Source of the DNA: UBA2357 sp041678045
GTDB taxonomy: Bacteria; Pseudomonadota; Gammaproteobacteria; Burkholderiales; Rhodocyclaceae
Assembly (NCBI GenBank): GCA_041678045.1
Contig: JBAYOV010000001.1
Location: 1 to 64,000, forward strand
Direction: 5' to 3'
Length of the DNA stretch: 64,000 nucleotides
The position numbers were made by a program, and so were the translations under genes. Below are positions 25,324 to 34,087 of this stretch, one piece after another (position 1 is the stretch's first letter; each line of letters opens with the position of its first letter). Below the pieces are notes generated by a model, which saw only the letters and a list, made by a program, of their open reading frames with translations, did not search any database and was not told the DNA's origin.

Positions 25324-26031
25324 TCATCGGAGTCCTTCGGCACGCATGCGCTCGAAGAGCGCGCGCCAGCGTGACAGGCGTGCGGTGGGGTCGGCTGAGG
25401 AGTTGTGGGCCCCCCCGACCCAGAGTCCCTCACTATTGAAGCTGAAAACGGGAAACAGGTCTGGACGCCTTGAGGCCGGGCGGATTTCGTCGATCAGGTT
25501 GTCGAGAATGAGTGGTTCCGCATTCGGTGTCGCGTAGTAGCCCAGAACCATGTGTGCCTGGTCCATCCCGGTTCGCGCATCGCCAATGCGCGCCCTGACA
25601 TAGATCAGGCGCATTCTCTCGTCCGGAATGCCCGCAAGTCTCAGGCTGATGTATTTGGCAATTGTGAAATCCTCGCAATCGCCCGCACCAATGCCAAGGG
25701 TTTCCAGGGGAGTGGCCCAGAAGTCTTGCTCTCCCCAGATTGCAATGTCATCGTCGAAACGGATGTGGCGGTTGAAGAACTGATTCACGCGTGCAAGCTG
25801 TACGGCTGTTTCCTGATTATGCAGGACAATGATCATGTCATTCCACTGATGGAGACGCTGAAGCGCCTGCTGGCCATGTCGGGCACGCATCGTTTCCTGG
25901 GCTCGGGGAAAGTCAATGCGGCTGAATGCCCCCAGCCAGTCAGGGGTAATCAGACACACAAACAATATTGCGCTCAATATTGCTTTTCCCGAAAAGGAAA
26001 GAATTCGACAGGATTTGCGCGGAATGGTCAC
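25324..26031 (-). CDS. lapG: LapG-type periplasmic cysteine protease
   Basis: A bacterial transglutaminase-like cysteine protease of 235 residues that cuts the retention module of a Lap adhesin and so releases it from the cell. It has an N-terminal signal segment (about 15-35). The catalytic triad is visible: Cys119 in GAGDCEDF, His160 in DQAHMVLGYY and Asp177 in LILDNL. It is followed by lapD on the same strand after 46 bases, so they form one operon. Its expected target is the Pro-Ala-Ala-Gly site in the Thr-rich protein encoded nearby. Confidence 0.93.
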   Translation of the reverse strand: MTIPRKSCRILSFSGKAILSAILFVCLITPDWLGAFSRIDFPRAQETMRARHGQQALQRLHQWNDMIIVLHNQETAVQLARVNQFFNRHIRFDDDIAIWGEQDFWATPLETLGIGAGDCEDFTIAKYISLRLAGIPDERMRLIYVRARIGDARTGMDQAHMVLGYYATPNAEPLILDNLIDEIRPASRRPDLFPVFSFNSEGLWVGGAHNSSADPTARLSRWRALFERMRAEGLR

Positions 26032-26352
26032 ATTGCTGAAATTTTGCAGCCGATCGGTATGGAAGCACGGAATCTGGCGTTTTTTGAAACTGTCGCGGAA
26101 TACGGCAGATTCATGATTTTTCAGTGCATAGTGTAGCGTATTCCTTGATGCACACGTACTGGCATATTGGTGATCATACCGATATCATTGCGTGGCGCTG
26201 GGCGGTTGTCTGGCTGTGGATCCGTTGCTGATCGCTGCACATGCGGTGACGCATGGCTGGAGTGTGCGCTGTCGGGTAGTCGATGGGGGCACGCCCGCAT
26301 GGGCTCATGAGCACCGGATTCCGAGAGGAAAAAACGTTATGGAAGGTCAGTC
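26032..26352. promoter_or_regulatory. Divergent lapG/lapE regulatory region with an 8-6-8 dyad
   Basis: This 321-base gap between lapG (minus) and the tolC-type gene (plus) holds no convincing gene. At 26164-26185 there is an imperfect inverted repeat, half-sites ATATtGGT and ACCgATAT around a 6-base centre, which could be an operator. The sequence is more AT-rich than its surroundings on the lapG side. A weak AAGG-type ribosome-binding site (GGAAGGTC) precedes the tolC-type ATG. Confidence 0.45.
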
Positions 26353-27795
26353 ATGAAACATCCGGTAAGAAAATTGTTGAGTCTTGTATTGCTGCTCGGC
26401 ATGCCTGTGATTGCACAGGCTCAGGCTGTGCCTGATGCGCTGCGTGACAGGGTGAAGTATGCAGTCGAAGTCAATCCGGACGTTCAGGCGCGTTGGCATG
26501 CGTTTCAGGCTGCAGGTCATGAGCAAGGCGTGCTGCGCGGCGAGCTGCGTCCGCGCGTCGATATTTCTGCGGCTGCAGGCCGTCAGTTCGAGAAATTGCC
26601 CGGGCAGCCGTCGGATGACTACAACCGCATGACGGCAGGGGTTTCCCTGACGCAGTTGCTGTATGACGGAGGCTTCAGCCGAAGCGAAGTGTCCCGGTTC
26701 GGACATGCAAGAATGGTGCGCTACTTCGAACTCATGAGGGAGATTGATGATGTCGCGCTTGAAACCACGCGCGCTTATCTTGACGTGCTTCGTTATCGTG
26801 AGCTGGTCTCGTATGCTGAAGAGAACTATGTTGAACACAAGACGGTGTATGACCAGATCGTCGAGCGCACACGCTCGGGACTGGGGCGAGGGGTTGACCT
26901 TGAACTGGCGACGGGACGTCTGGCACTTGCTGAATCGAACCTGTTGACCGAGGTTTCCAACCTGCATGATGTCAGTGCCCGTTATCTGAGGGTTGTGGGA
27001 GAGCCGGTTCCTCATGTGCTGGCTCCGGTATCGGCTGAGGTGCTCGCCACGGCATTGCCCCCCAGCCTGGATGAGGCCTTGCATGAAGCGTTCCGGGTGA
27101 ACCCGGGTCTCATGGCCGCCGTTGCGGATATTCGCGCAGGAATGGATCGTGTGGCCTCCCGTCGTGCAGCGCATCACCCAAGGCTTGATCTGCGCCTTCG
27201 TCAGAGCGTTGACCGGAATCTCGACCAAGGGGGCACAACCGAGCGTGAAGGGGCGATCGAGTTGGTGTTGAATTACAACTTGTATCGTGGGGGAGCCGAT
27301 GAGGCACGTCTTCGCCAGGCGGCAGAGGAACTTAACGGGAGTCGTGACGTGAGGGAAAAGGTGTGTCGTGATGTACGGCAAACCGTGACCATTGCGATGA
27401 ATGACGTCAGCAGCCTCGGGGCGCAGTTGCGCCACCTGGATCAGCATCAACTGTCGATGTCCAAGGCGCGCAGGGCCTATCGGCAGCAATTCGACATCGG
27501 CCAGCGCACCCTGCTCGATTTGCTCGATGGCGAGAACGAATACTTCGATGCACGTCGCGCGTATGCGAATGCCGTGTATGACCAGATGCTGGCTCAGGCA
27601 CGTACTCTGGCCGGGATCGGCAAGCTTTTGCCGGTGCTGGGGGTGGCTCGGGACGGACTGCCTGACACTGCGGAGCGCTCTTCCGAAACGTATGTCGATG
27701 AGGAGGCGCTGTGCCCCCCCTTGACGCCCGCACGGGCAGAGATCGACAAGGCCGCCCTGCTTGAGGAAGTGATGCAGCGGGCACGTATTCAGTAG
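26353..27795 (+). CDS. lapE: TolC-family outer-membrane channel (LapE-like)
   Basis: A 480-residue outer-membrane efflux protein with a signal peptide (about 1-24, ending IAQAQA). Two repeated TolC halves of helices and strands are visible, for example DVLRYRELVSYAEENYVEHK and later QQFDIGQRTLLDLLDGENEY, the latter being a family hallmark. In type I systems this channel holds the retained adhesin. With the LapB and LapC proteins it completes the secretion machine. It is divergent from lapG-lapD, which share its regulatory region. Confidence 0.92.
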   Translation: MKHPVRKLLSLVLLLGMPVIAQAQAVPDALRDRVKYAVEVNPDVQARWHAFQAAGHEQGVLRGELRPRVDISAAAGRQFEKLPGQPSDDYNRMTAGVSLTQLLYDGGFSRSEVSRFGHARMVRYFELMREIDDVALETTRAYLDVLRYRELVSYAEENYVEHKTVYDQIVERTRSGLGRGVDLELATGRLALAESNLLTEVSNLHDVSARYLRVVGEPVPHVLAPVSAEVLATALPPSLDEALHEAFRVNPGLMAAVADIRAGMDRVASRRAAHHPRLDLRLRQSVDRNLDQGGTTEREGAIELVLNYNLYRGGADEARLRQAAEELNGSRDVREKVCRDVRQTVTIAMNDVSSLGAQLRHLDQHQLSMSKARRAYRQQFDIGQRTLLDLLDGENEYFDARRAYANAVYDQMLAQARTLAGIGKLLPVLGVARDGLPDTAERSSETYVDEEALCPPLTPARAEIDKAALLEEVMQRARIQ

Positions 27796-27831
27796 CGCCA
27801 TTCGGCGGCTTTTGAGCATAAAATCTCGCTC

Positions 27832-28683
27832 ATGAGCCGATTTGATGATACTGCGTCCGATGCCGAGGCATCGCCTCTTGGCAAGCGCGTCACTTACCGT
27901 GACACTTACGCCCCCGAACTGCTGTTCCCGATTCCACGCCAGCCCAAGCGGGAGGAATTGGGGCTGCAGGCCGGGGGGCTGCCTTTCCATGGGGAAGACT
28001 TGTGGAATGCGTATGAACTGTCCTGGCTGAACGCTCGGGGCAAGCCGGTGGTGGCTGTGGGTCGTTTTCAGGTGCCGGCGAGCTCTCCGCGCCTGATCGA
28101 GTCCAAGTCACTCAAACTGTATCTGAACGCCTTCAACCAGAGCCGTTTTGCGTCGGCAGAAGACGTGCGGGCGCTTATTGAGCAGGATTTGTCCGAGGCT
28201 TGCGGGGCGCAGGTGAGCGTGGTGCTGGAAATGCTCGCCGCGCGCCCGATGCGTCAGGCCAGTTATCCCGAAGGGGTGCTGATCGATGACCTGGATGTTG
28301 AAGTCGATGTGTATTCGCTCATGCCGGACTTTCTCCGTGCTGACCCGTCACGGCCGGAGGTGAGCGAGACGCTGTACTCTCATCTGCTTAAATCCAACTG
28401 CTTGGTGACCGGTCAGCCGGACTGGGGGATGCTGGTAGTGCGTTACGCAGGTGCGCCGATCGATCATGAGGGGTTGTTGCGCTATGTGGTGTCCTTTCGG
28501 CAGCACAACGAGTTCCACGAGCAGTGTGTCGAGCGCGTGTTCTGCGACATCCTGCAGCGGTGCCGGCCCAGGGAGTTGACCGTCTGGGCGCGTTATACGC
28601 GGCGGGGCGGGCTGGACATCAACCCTTTCCGGTCCACGCTGGAGGGGGCGTGCGCTGACAATTTTTTCGAAATCAGGCAGTGA
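27832..28683 (+). CDS. queF: NADPH-dependent 7-cyano-7-deazaguanine reductase
   Basis: QueF reduces preQ0 to preQ1 in queuosine synthesis, in the cytoplasm. The 283-residue product is the long, two-domain (type II, E. coli-like) form. The QueF motif ESKSLKLYLNAFNQSRF is present near residue 93, and the catalytic Cys190 lies in LLKSNCLVTGQPDWG; Asp197 follows. Start ATG at 27832. It lies 37 bases after the tolC-type gene but is functionally unrelated to it. Confidence 0.96.
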   Translation: MSRFDDTASDAEASPLGKRVTYRDTYAPELLFPIPRQPKREELGLQAGGLPFHGEDLWNAYELSWLNARGKPVVAVGRFQVPASSPRLIESKSLKLYLNAFNQSRFASAEDVRALIEQDLSEACGAQVSVVLEMLAARPMRQASYPEGVLIDDLDVEVDVYSLMPDFLRADPSRPEVSETLYSHLLKSNCLVTGQPDWGMLVVRYAGAPIDHEGLLRYVVSFRQHNEFHEQCVERVFCDILQRCRPRELTVWARYTRRGGLDINPFRSTLEGACADNFFEIRQ

Positions 28684-28820
28684 TCGTGGTGAATGGCTGT
28701 CAACCTTGAGTGGGTGAGCGGCGTTAATGCAGCCATGGGGTAGCGTGCAGTTGTCGCTGCAGTTGTCGCAATACCACACCACTTGTGGCGAGTGTCGGCA
28801 GAGCGCGGCATGTTCCCTCC

Positions 28821-28842
28821 GATTGGTTTAGAATCGCCAATC
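28821..28842. promoter_or_regulatory. Dyad with embedded -10 upstream of cytochrome c
   Basis: GATTGG (28821-28826) and CCAATC (28837-28842) are perfect inverted half-sites around 10 bases that include TAGAAT (28829-28834), a plausible -10 element. It lies 42 bases before the cytochrome gene. A repressor covering the -10 would fit this layout. Confidence 0.4.
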
Positions 28843-28883
28843 CGCTTCACCACCATCAACACCTGAAAAAAAGAGGAAAAGAC

Positions 28884-29192
28884 ATGAAAGCTATCGTGGC
28901 TGCTACCGCTGCACTCGGCGTGCTCTTCGCTGCTGCTCCCGCCTCCGCCGATGAGGCCATGGCCAAGGCCAAGAACTGCATGGCCTGTCATGCGGTTGAC
29001 AAGAAGCTTGTGGGTCCGGCCTACAAGGAAGTGGCTGGCAAGTACGCTGGTCAGGCCGACGCAGTGGCCATGCTGGCGGGCAAGATCCAGAAAGGGGGTT
29101 CCGGTGTCTGGGGTCCGGTGCCGATGCCGCCCAACCCGCAAGTGAATGACGATGAAGCCAAGGCTCTGGCTGAGTGGGTGTTGTCGCTGTAA
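28884..29192 (+). CDS. Periplasmic class I cytochrome c
   Basis: A small c-type cytochrome of 102 residues, with a signal peptide (1-22, ending PASA) and a mature part of about 80 residues. The haem is bound at CMACH (about 33-37), and the distal ligand is probably the Met in GPVPMPPNPQV (about 77). It belongs to the c551/c-553-like electron carriers and shuttles electrons in the periplasm. The ribosome-binding site AAGAGGAAAA is strong. A good terminator follows, so the gene is transcribed alone. Confidence 0.93.
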   Translation: MKAIVAATAALGVLFAAAPASADEAMAKAKNCMACHAVDKKLVGPAYKEVAGKYAGQADAVAMLAGKIQKGGSGVWGPVPMPPNPQVNDDEAKALAEWVLSL

Positions 29193-29212
29193 GTCTCGCC
29201 CACGCGCAAGCA

Positions 29213-29243
29213 GCAAAAAGGCCAGCATTGCTGGCCTTTTTGC
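29213..29243. terminator. Bidirectional intrinsic terminator
   Basis: GCAAAAAGGCCAGC, loop ATT, GCTGGCCTTTTTGC: a perfect 14-bp palindrome with A- and T-tracts on its flanks, able to stop both the cytochrome gene and the convergent EAL/HDOD gene. Confidence 0.93.
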
Positions 29244-29264
29244 TGTCCGTACCCTGTTGCACTT

Positions 29265-30401
29265 TCAGGACTGCAGGCTGTCTGCAAACCCCAGTGCGCG
29301 CACCAGTGCGCGATTGACCGTGTCGGCCTCGATCTGCAGGTCGTCGGCCTGCTGGCGCAAGGCCTTCACATCGAAACTCTCGCAAGCCTGTGCAAGGCGG
29401 AGGAAGGGGGCGTAGGCCCCCTCGCCATGCAGCAGGGCGTCGGTCACCGCCTCGGGCAGGTTCATCTCGTCGAGCACGCTTTGCATGGAGGTGCCGAGCA
29501 GCAGGGGCAGAAGCGAGAAGGCACCGGTGATGAACAGATTGTCATGCTCGGTCTTGTCGAAGAAGTTTGCGCCGACGTCTTCCATGAAGCGCCCCCGGGC
29601 AATCGAGGTCTGCATCATCGCTGCGGCTCCAGGATCGCGACTGGCCGTGACCAGCAGCAGTGACAGCCATTTGTTCAGCGCATCGTAGCCAAGAATGCTG
29701 ACCGCATGGCGGAAAGACTGGATCTCGCACATCAGGCCGAAGCCGGCCGAGTTGATGAAGCGCAGCAGTTTGTAGGAAATGGCCACATCCTGCTTCAGGA
29801 TGGTTTCGATGTCCCGGATGTCGGCATTGTTGCGCACCAGGTTGAGCAGGCGGACGATCTGCGCATGGGCCGGAGAGAGCTCCTGTTTGACGGTGTTGCC
29901 ATGCAGGAAGAACCAGCCTGAAGCGCCCTCGAAGCCGTTCTGGATGGCGTGCTGAAAGGCGTTGATGTCGGGCAGTCCCCAGGCCAGGGGAATGCCGGGC
30001 GTGCCATTCGGTTCGGCCGGCTTGCGTGCATCGAGCAGCACGAAGCGCCAGTCTGCATCGGTTGGCAGCGCGGTTCCGGGCTTGAACCAGCTCAGGCAGG
30101 TGTTGATGCCGACTTCGCCGAGCCGGGGCAGCAGTTCGAGGGTCTGCGGATGGGCCAGGGCCTGGCAGGGAATCTCGACCATGGTGTTTTGCGGCGCCAC
30201 CCAGTTCATCAGGTCCGGCGTCGGCACCAGTCGCTCAAGGCACACGAACACCGTATGGTGCGTGGGCCAGATGTCGGCCAGATCGTTGAGCGCATCCACC
30301 ACCGAAGCAATGTTGGGGCCGTGGGCGATCAGGCGATTGGCAGTGATGGCCCGTTTCTTGTTGACCACGGGTTCGCGTGTCAGAAAGGTTGTCTCGCTCA
30401 T
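29265..30401 (-). CDS. EAL/HDOD-domain signalling protein (YuxH type)
   Basis: A 378-residue cytoplasmic protein with an N-terminal degenerate EAL-like domain (about 1-190; opening TFLTREPVVNKKRAI but lacking the EAL signature) and a C-terminal HDOD domain (about 200-378; FGLMCEIQSFRHAVSILGYD, NKWLSLLLV). Such EAL-HDOD proteins act in c-di-GMP or other regulatory circuits without enzyme activity; their exact role here is unknown. The ATG at 30401 is chosen because the frame further upstream runs into the reductase gene. It follows that gene by 4 bases. Confidence 0.82.
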   Translation of the reverse strand: MSETTFLTREPVVNKKRAITANRLIAHGPNIASVVDALNDLADIWPTHHTVFVCLERLVPTPDLMNWVAPQNTMVEIPCQALAHPQTLELLPRLGEVGINTCLSWFKPGTALPTDADWRFVLLDARKPAEPNGTPGIPLAWGLPDINAFQHAIQNGFEGASGWFFLHGNTVKQELSPAHAQIVRLLNLVRNNADIRDIETILKQDVAISYKLLRFINSAGFGLMCEIQSFRHAVSILGYDALNKWLSLLLVTASRDPGAAAMMQTSIARGRFMEDVGANFFDKTEHDNLFITGAFSLLPLLLGTSMQSVLDEMNLPEAVTDALLHGEGAYAPFLRLAQACESFDVKALRQQADDLQIEADTVNRALVRALGFADSLQS

Positions 30402-30405
30402 GCGT

Positions 30406-31431
30406 TCAGTTGTGGCTATCGTTTGCGAAAGTGAAGGCGTCGGCGTGGAAGTGCGCCTCGGGAAGTTTGCACCGGCCGAAGAAGTCCTGGCGGGCCACTT
30501 CAATCATGGCTGGCGCGCCGCAGGCATACACTTCATGCCGCTGCATGTCGGGGTAATCTTCCATGACGACATGATGCACCAGACCGCTTCGCCCCTGCCA
30601 GGCCTCTTCCGGGGGAGACTCAGAGAGGACCGGGGTGTAGCGGAAGTCCGGCAGGCGTGCCTCCCAGCTTCTGGCCAGTGTGTCCTGGTACAGGCCCGCA
30701 CGGTTGCGTGCGCCCCAGTACAGTCTCATCGGGCGGGTGCAGCCCGTTGCGATGGCGTGTTCGACGATGCTCTTGATCGGGGCAAAACCGGTCCCCCCTG
30801 CCAGCAGGATGATCGGGCGGTCGGAATCTTCGCGCAGGAAAAAGCTGCCCAGCGGTCCTTCCATGCGCAGGATGTCGCGCGCCTTCATGGTTTCGAAGAC
30901 GTGGCCGGTGAAATGCCCGCCGGCCACCTTGCGTACATGCAGCTCAATGGTGTCGGTGACTTCCGGGGGCGAGGCGATGGAGAAGCTGCGTCGCCGGCCA
31001 TCGCTCAGCAGAAAGTCGACATACTGGCCGGCACGGAAGCGGAATTGCTCGCTGGATGGGAGCTTCAGGGTGACGATCATCACGTCGTCGGCCGCCCGTT
31101 CGAGTGCCTGCACGCGGCAGGGCATCTTCCTCGCAGGAATGTCGCCCACACGGGCAATGCTGCGCGGCCTGATGTGCAGGTCGGAAAGCGGTTTGGCCTG
31201 GCATAGCAATGTCTGGCCACGGGCGAGGTCGTCGGCAGACAGGGTCGGGGTGTTTTCGGGCACCCCGCAAACCGAACCCTGCAGGAGCTCGGCCTTGCAG
31301 GCGCCGCAGGCACCGTCGCGGCAGCTGTAGGGCAGCAACAGCCCGGCGGCGAGGGCCGCTTCCAGGATGGTCTGGGCGTCGTCGGCCACGAACTCAAGGT
31401 CGTCGGGCGCGATTTGAATCTTGAACTGCAT
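30406..31431 (-). CDS. 2Fe-2S ferredoxin / FAD-NAD(P)H reductase
   Basis: A 341-residue electron-transfer protein. The N-terminus is a plant-type 2Fe-2S domain with ligands in CRDGACGAC (about 37-45) and C77. Then come an FAD-binding barrel (RRRSFSIASPPEV) and an NAD(P)H-binding domain (ILLAGGTGFAPIKSIVEHA). The order resembles CDP-6-deoxy-delta-3,4-glucoseen reductase (AscD/E3), under which name many such beta-proteobacterial proteins are annotated, but no deoxysugar genes are near, so the partner is unknown. It begins 21 bases from a divergent epimerase gene. Confidence 0.85.
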   Translation of the reverse strand: MQFKIQIAPDDLEFVADDAQTILEAALAAGLLLPYSCRDGACGACKAELLQGSVCGVPENTPTLSADDLARGQTLLCQAKPLSDLHIRPRSIARVGDIPARKMPCRVQALERAADDVMIVTLKLPSSEQFRFRAGQYVDFLLSDGRRRSFSIASPPEVTDTIELHVRKVAGGHFTGHVFETMKARDILRMEGPLGSFFLREDSDRPIILLAGGTGFAPIKSIVEHAIATGCTRPMRLYWGARNRAGLYQDTLARSWEARLPDFRYTPVLSESPPEEAWQGRSGLVHHVVMEDYPDMQRHEVYACGAPAMIEVARQDFFGRCKLPEAHFHADAFTFANDSHN

Positions 31432-31452
31432 GGCTCGTGAGATAATCCGCTG

Positions 31453-32358
31453 ATGAAAAGAGTCCTGATCGTTGGCTGTGGCGACATCGCACGCCGTGCC
31501 ATGCCGGAGCTGCTAAAGCGTGGTTTCCGGGTGTATGCACTGGTGCGACGCGCGGAGGCTTGCGCAGCCCTGCGTGCGCTCGGTGTCACCCCCTTGCTGG
31601 CCGATCTGGACGACAGGCGTTCGCTGGCCCGCGTGGCGGGTGTCGCGCAGTGCATCCTGCATTTTGCTCCTCCTGGTGCCGATGGCGTAGGTGACCCGCG
31701 AACGCGGCGCCTTCTGGCTGCGCTGGGGTGTGCATCGAGTCTACCACAGCGCGTCATATACATAAGTACCACGGGGGTTTATGGCGATCGTGCCGGGCGC
31801 TGGGTGGATGAAACCACGCCATGCAGGGCGGATAGTGCGCGTGCGCGGCGGCGCGTCGAAGCCGAGCACCTGCTGCGCGATTTCGGACGGCGCACCCGGA
31901 CGGGGGTGAGCATCCTTCGGGTGCCCGGCATTTACGCGCTCGATCGTGCGCCACTGGCGCGCATTGCGCGTGGAGACCCCTTGCTCGAAGCCTCCGGGGA
32001 TGTGTATACCAACCACATTCATGCAGACGATCTGGCGCGCATTGCGGTGCTGGCGCTGTTTCGCGGACGCCCGGGGCGGGTGTATAACGCGGTCGATGAT
32101 TCCGACATGCAGATGGGGGCGTACTACGACCTGGTGGCCGACCTGGCCGGTCTGCCGCGCGCCCCAAGGCGGCCTGCGCATGAAGTGCAGCAGCAGGTGT
32201 CGCCGATGGCCTGGTCCTTCATGCGCGAATCGCGGCGCGTGCGCAATCGTCGGCTGCACGAAGAGCTGCGTTACCGCTTCATCCATCCCACCGTGCGTGA
32301 GGGGCTGGCCGGTCTGGCTGGCGGTCGGGAGGCGGACGCTGCATACAACCATTCATGA
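31453..32358 (+). CDS. NAD-dependent epimerase/dehydratase-like protein (YeeZ type)
   Basis: A 301-residue extended short-chain dehydrogenase-like protein. The N-terminal dinucleotide-binding motif is VLIVGCGDIARRAMPELL, and the central motif ISTTGVYGDRAGRWVDE matches YeeZ-type proteins, in which the usual YxxxK is not kept. The substrate is unknown. It is the first gene of a unit with hemJ (20 bases downstream) and the THUMP methyltransferase. Confidence 0.8.
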   Translation: MKRVLIVGCGDIARRAMPELLKRGFRVYALVRRAEACAALRALGVTPLLADLDDRRSLARVAGVAQCILHFAPPGADGVGDPRTRRLLAALGCASSLPQRVIYISTTGVYGDRAGRWVDETTPCRADSARARRRVEAEHLLRDFGRRTRTGVSILRVPGIYALDRAPLARIARGDPLLEASGDVYTNHIHADDLARIAVLALFRGRPGRVYNAVDDSDMQMGAYYDLVADLAGLPRAPRRPAHEVQQQVSPMAWSFMRESRRVRNRRLHEELRYRFIHPTVREGLAGLAGGREADAAYNHS

Positions 32359-32378
32359 CCAACAGGAGTTTCTGAACG

Positions 32379-32789
32379 ATGCTGACCGTGAAGGCCTTGC
32401 ATATCGTGTTTGTGGTGAGCTGGTTTGCCGGCCTGTTTTATCTACCCAGGCTGTTCGTGAATCATGCGATGGTCGAGGATGTCGCGACCCGGGAGCGCTT
32501 GTTCATGATGGAGCGCAAGCTGTATCGCTTCATGACCCCGTTGGGCGTGCTCGCGGTGGGGCTGGGGCTGTGGCTGTGGCTGTATTACGGTTTTTCCGGC
32601 GGCTGGCTGCATGCGAAGACCACGCTTGTGCTGTTTCTGGTGGCTTACCACCTGTACTGCGGCAAGCTGATGCGTGACTTTGCCGAAGGGCGCAATACCC
32701 GCAGCCATGTGTGGTTCCGGGTGTTCAATGAAGTCCCGGTGGTGGTGCTGTTCATCGTGACCTTCCTGGTCGTGCTGAAGCCGTTCTGA
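32379..32789 (+). CDS. hemJ: Protoporphyrinogen oxidase HemJ
   Basis: HemJ oxidises protoporphyrinogen IX to protoporphyrin IX at the inner membrane and is the enzyme used by most Gram-negatives that lack HemG/HemY. The 136-residue product has four hydrophobic helices and the family motifs KALHIVFVVSWFAGLFYLPR (residues 4-23, with the conserved His8), then MERKLYRFMTPLG and HAKTTLVLFLVAYH. It lies in one unit with the epimerase-like gene. A second tetrapyrrole gene, hemL, lies at 56 kb. Confidence 0.92.
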   Translation: MLTVKALHIVFVVSWFAGLFYLPRLFVNHAMVEDVATRERLFMMERKLYRFMTPLGVLAVGLGLWLWLYYGFSGGWLHAKTTLVLFLVAYHLYCGKLMRDFAEGRNTRSHVWFRVFNEVPVVVLFIVTFLVVLKPF

Positions 32790-32829
32790 GTTCAACCGGA
32801 TTGAGGGCCTGCGGGCCGTACGAGAGATC

Positions 32830-34014
32830 ATGTCAGAGAACTTTTTTGCACCTTGCCCGCGCGGGCTGGAAGCCCAGCTTGCCGATGAACTGCTCGGCCT
32901 GGGCGCGGGCGAGGTCGCTCAGGTGCCCGGTGGCGTGGGGTTTTCCGGAGACTGGGTGCTGTGTTACCGGGTCAATCTGGAAAGCCGGCTGGCCACGCGG
33001 GTGCTGTGGCGGGTGGGGCGGGGGCGTTATCGCAACGAGAGCGAGTTGTATCGCATTGCCTATGCTCCGACCTGGGCCCGATGGTTTACGCCCGACGACA
33101 CCATCCGGGTGGTCGTGACTGCGCGCCAGTCGCCCCTGCGCAGCCTGGAGTTCGCCACGCTGAAGATCAAGGACGCGGTATGCGATCACTTTCGTTCGGT
33201 GCTCGGGCAGCGTCCCAGCGTGGATACGGCCAATCCGGCGATCCGGATTCATGCCTTCCTGAGCCGTGACGAGGCGGTGCTGTATCTGGATACCTCGGGT
33301 GAGCCCCTCTACAAGCGCGGTTTCAAGCGTGCTGCGGTGGAGGCGCCACTGAAGGAAAACCTCGCAGCGGGCATCCTGCGCCTGAGTGGCTGGCGGCCGG
33401 GCGAAGCGCTGGTCGATCCGATGTGCGGCAGTGGCACTTTCCTGATCGAGGCGGCGCATATGGCGTTGGACGTGGCGCCCGGTCTTGGACGGCGTTTTGG
33501 TTTCGAGCGCTTCAGGCACTTCGATGCCGGCTCATGGGCCGTGCTGCGCAAGCAGGCCGAAGCGCGTCGTCAGCCTGTGCGCACGTTGCCGATCTTCGGT
33601 TCCGACCTCGTCGGTGAACAGGTGCGGCGGGCGCGGGTGAATCTGGACGCTGCGGGTGTGGGCGACTGCGTGAGCCTGGCGCGTGCCGATTTTCTCGATC
33701 TTGAGGCACCCGCCGAACAAGGCGTGCTGGTGACCAATCCCCCCTATGGGGTACGCATTGGCGAGGAGGAGGCGCTCGCGGCCTGGTATCCGAAGCTTGG
33801 CGACGCGCTCAAGCAGCATTGGGCCGGTTGGCGCTGCTACTTTCTGACGGCAGACCCGGCCTTGCCCAAGGGCGTCCGGCTCAAGGCCAGCAAGCGTACT
33901 CCCCTGTTCAATGGTGCATTGGAGTGTCGCCTGCTCGAATACCGGATGATTTCGGGCACCATGCGCAAGCAGGACTCTGCCGACCAGACTGGGGGCGCGG
34001 CGCGCGCTGGCTGA
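32830..34014 (+). CDS. THUMP-domain RNA methyltransferase
   Basis: A 394-residue protein similar to the first half of RlmL/YcbY (23S rRNA G2445 N2-methyltransferase) and to stand-alone YpsC. The N-terminus (MSENFFAPCPRGLEAQLADE) and a THUMP domain (about 45-155) are followed by a Rossmann methyltransferase with DPMCGSGTFLIEAA (about 196) and the catalytic NPPYG motif (about 303). It is shorter than fused RlmKL because it lacks the RlmK half. It is expected to modify a guanine in rRNA; the exact site is not clear. It ends at a convergent hairpin before pilU. Confidence 0.85.
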   Translation: MSENFFAPCPRGLEAQLADELLGLGAGEVAQVPGGVGFSGDWVLCYRVNLESRLATRVLWRVGRGRYRNESELYRIAYAPTWARWFTPDDTIRVVVTARQSPLRSLEFATLKIKDAVCDHFRSVLGQRPSVDTANPAIRIHAFLSRDEAVLYLDTSGEPLYKRGFKRAAVEAPLKENLAAGILRLSGWRPGEALVDPMCGSGTFLIEAAHMALDVAPGLGRRFGFERFRHFDAGSWAVLRKQAEARRQPVRTLPIFGSDLVGEQVRRARVNLDAAGVGDCVSLARADFLDLEAPAEQGVLVTNPPYGVRIGEEEALAAWYPKLGDALKQHWAGWRCYFLTADPALPKGVRLKASKRTPLFNGALECRLLEYRMISGTMRKQDSADQTGGAARAG

Positions 34015-34020
34015 TCATGC

Positions 34021-34068
34021 ATGCACCGGGGTGGGGCCGCCTGTCGGGCGGGTGCCGCCCCGGTGCAT
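34021..34068. terminator. Hairpin between convergent methyltransferase and pilU genes
   Basis: ATGCACCGGGG (34021-34031) and CCCCGGTGCAT (34058-34068) form an 11-bp outer stem with a smaller GC-rich inner hairpin. There is no T-tract. Its position between two convergent genes supports a bidirectional transcription barrier. Confidence 0.45.
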
Positions 34069-34087
34069 GTGCGTAAGAGGGGCGCTG

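Noticed and set aside
28740..28775. Short direct repeat of GCAGTTGTCGC upstream of the cytochrome gene
   Set aside because: Only two adjacent copies of about 11 bases; too little to call a regulatory array.
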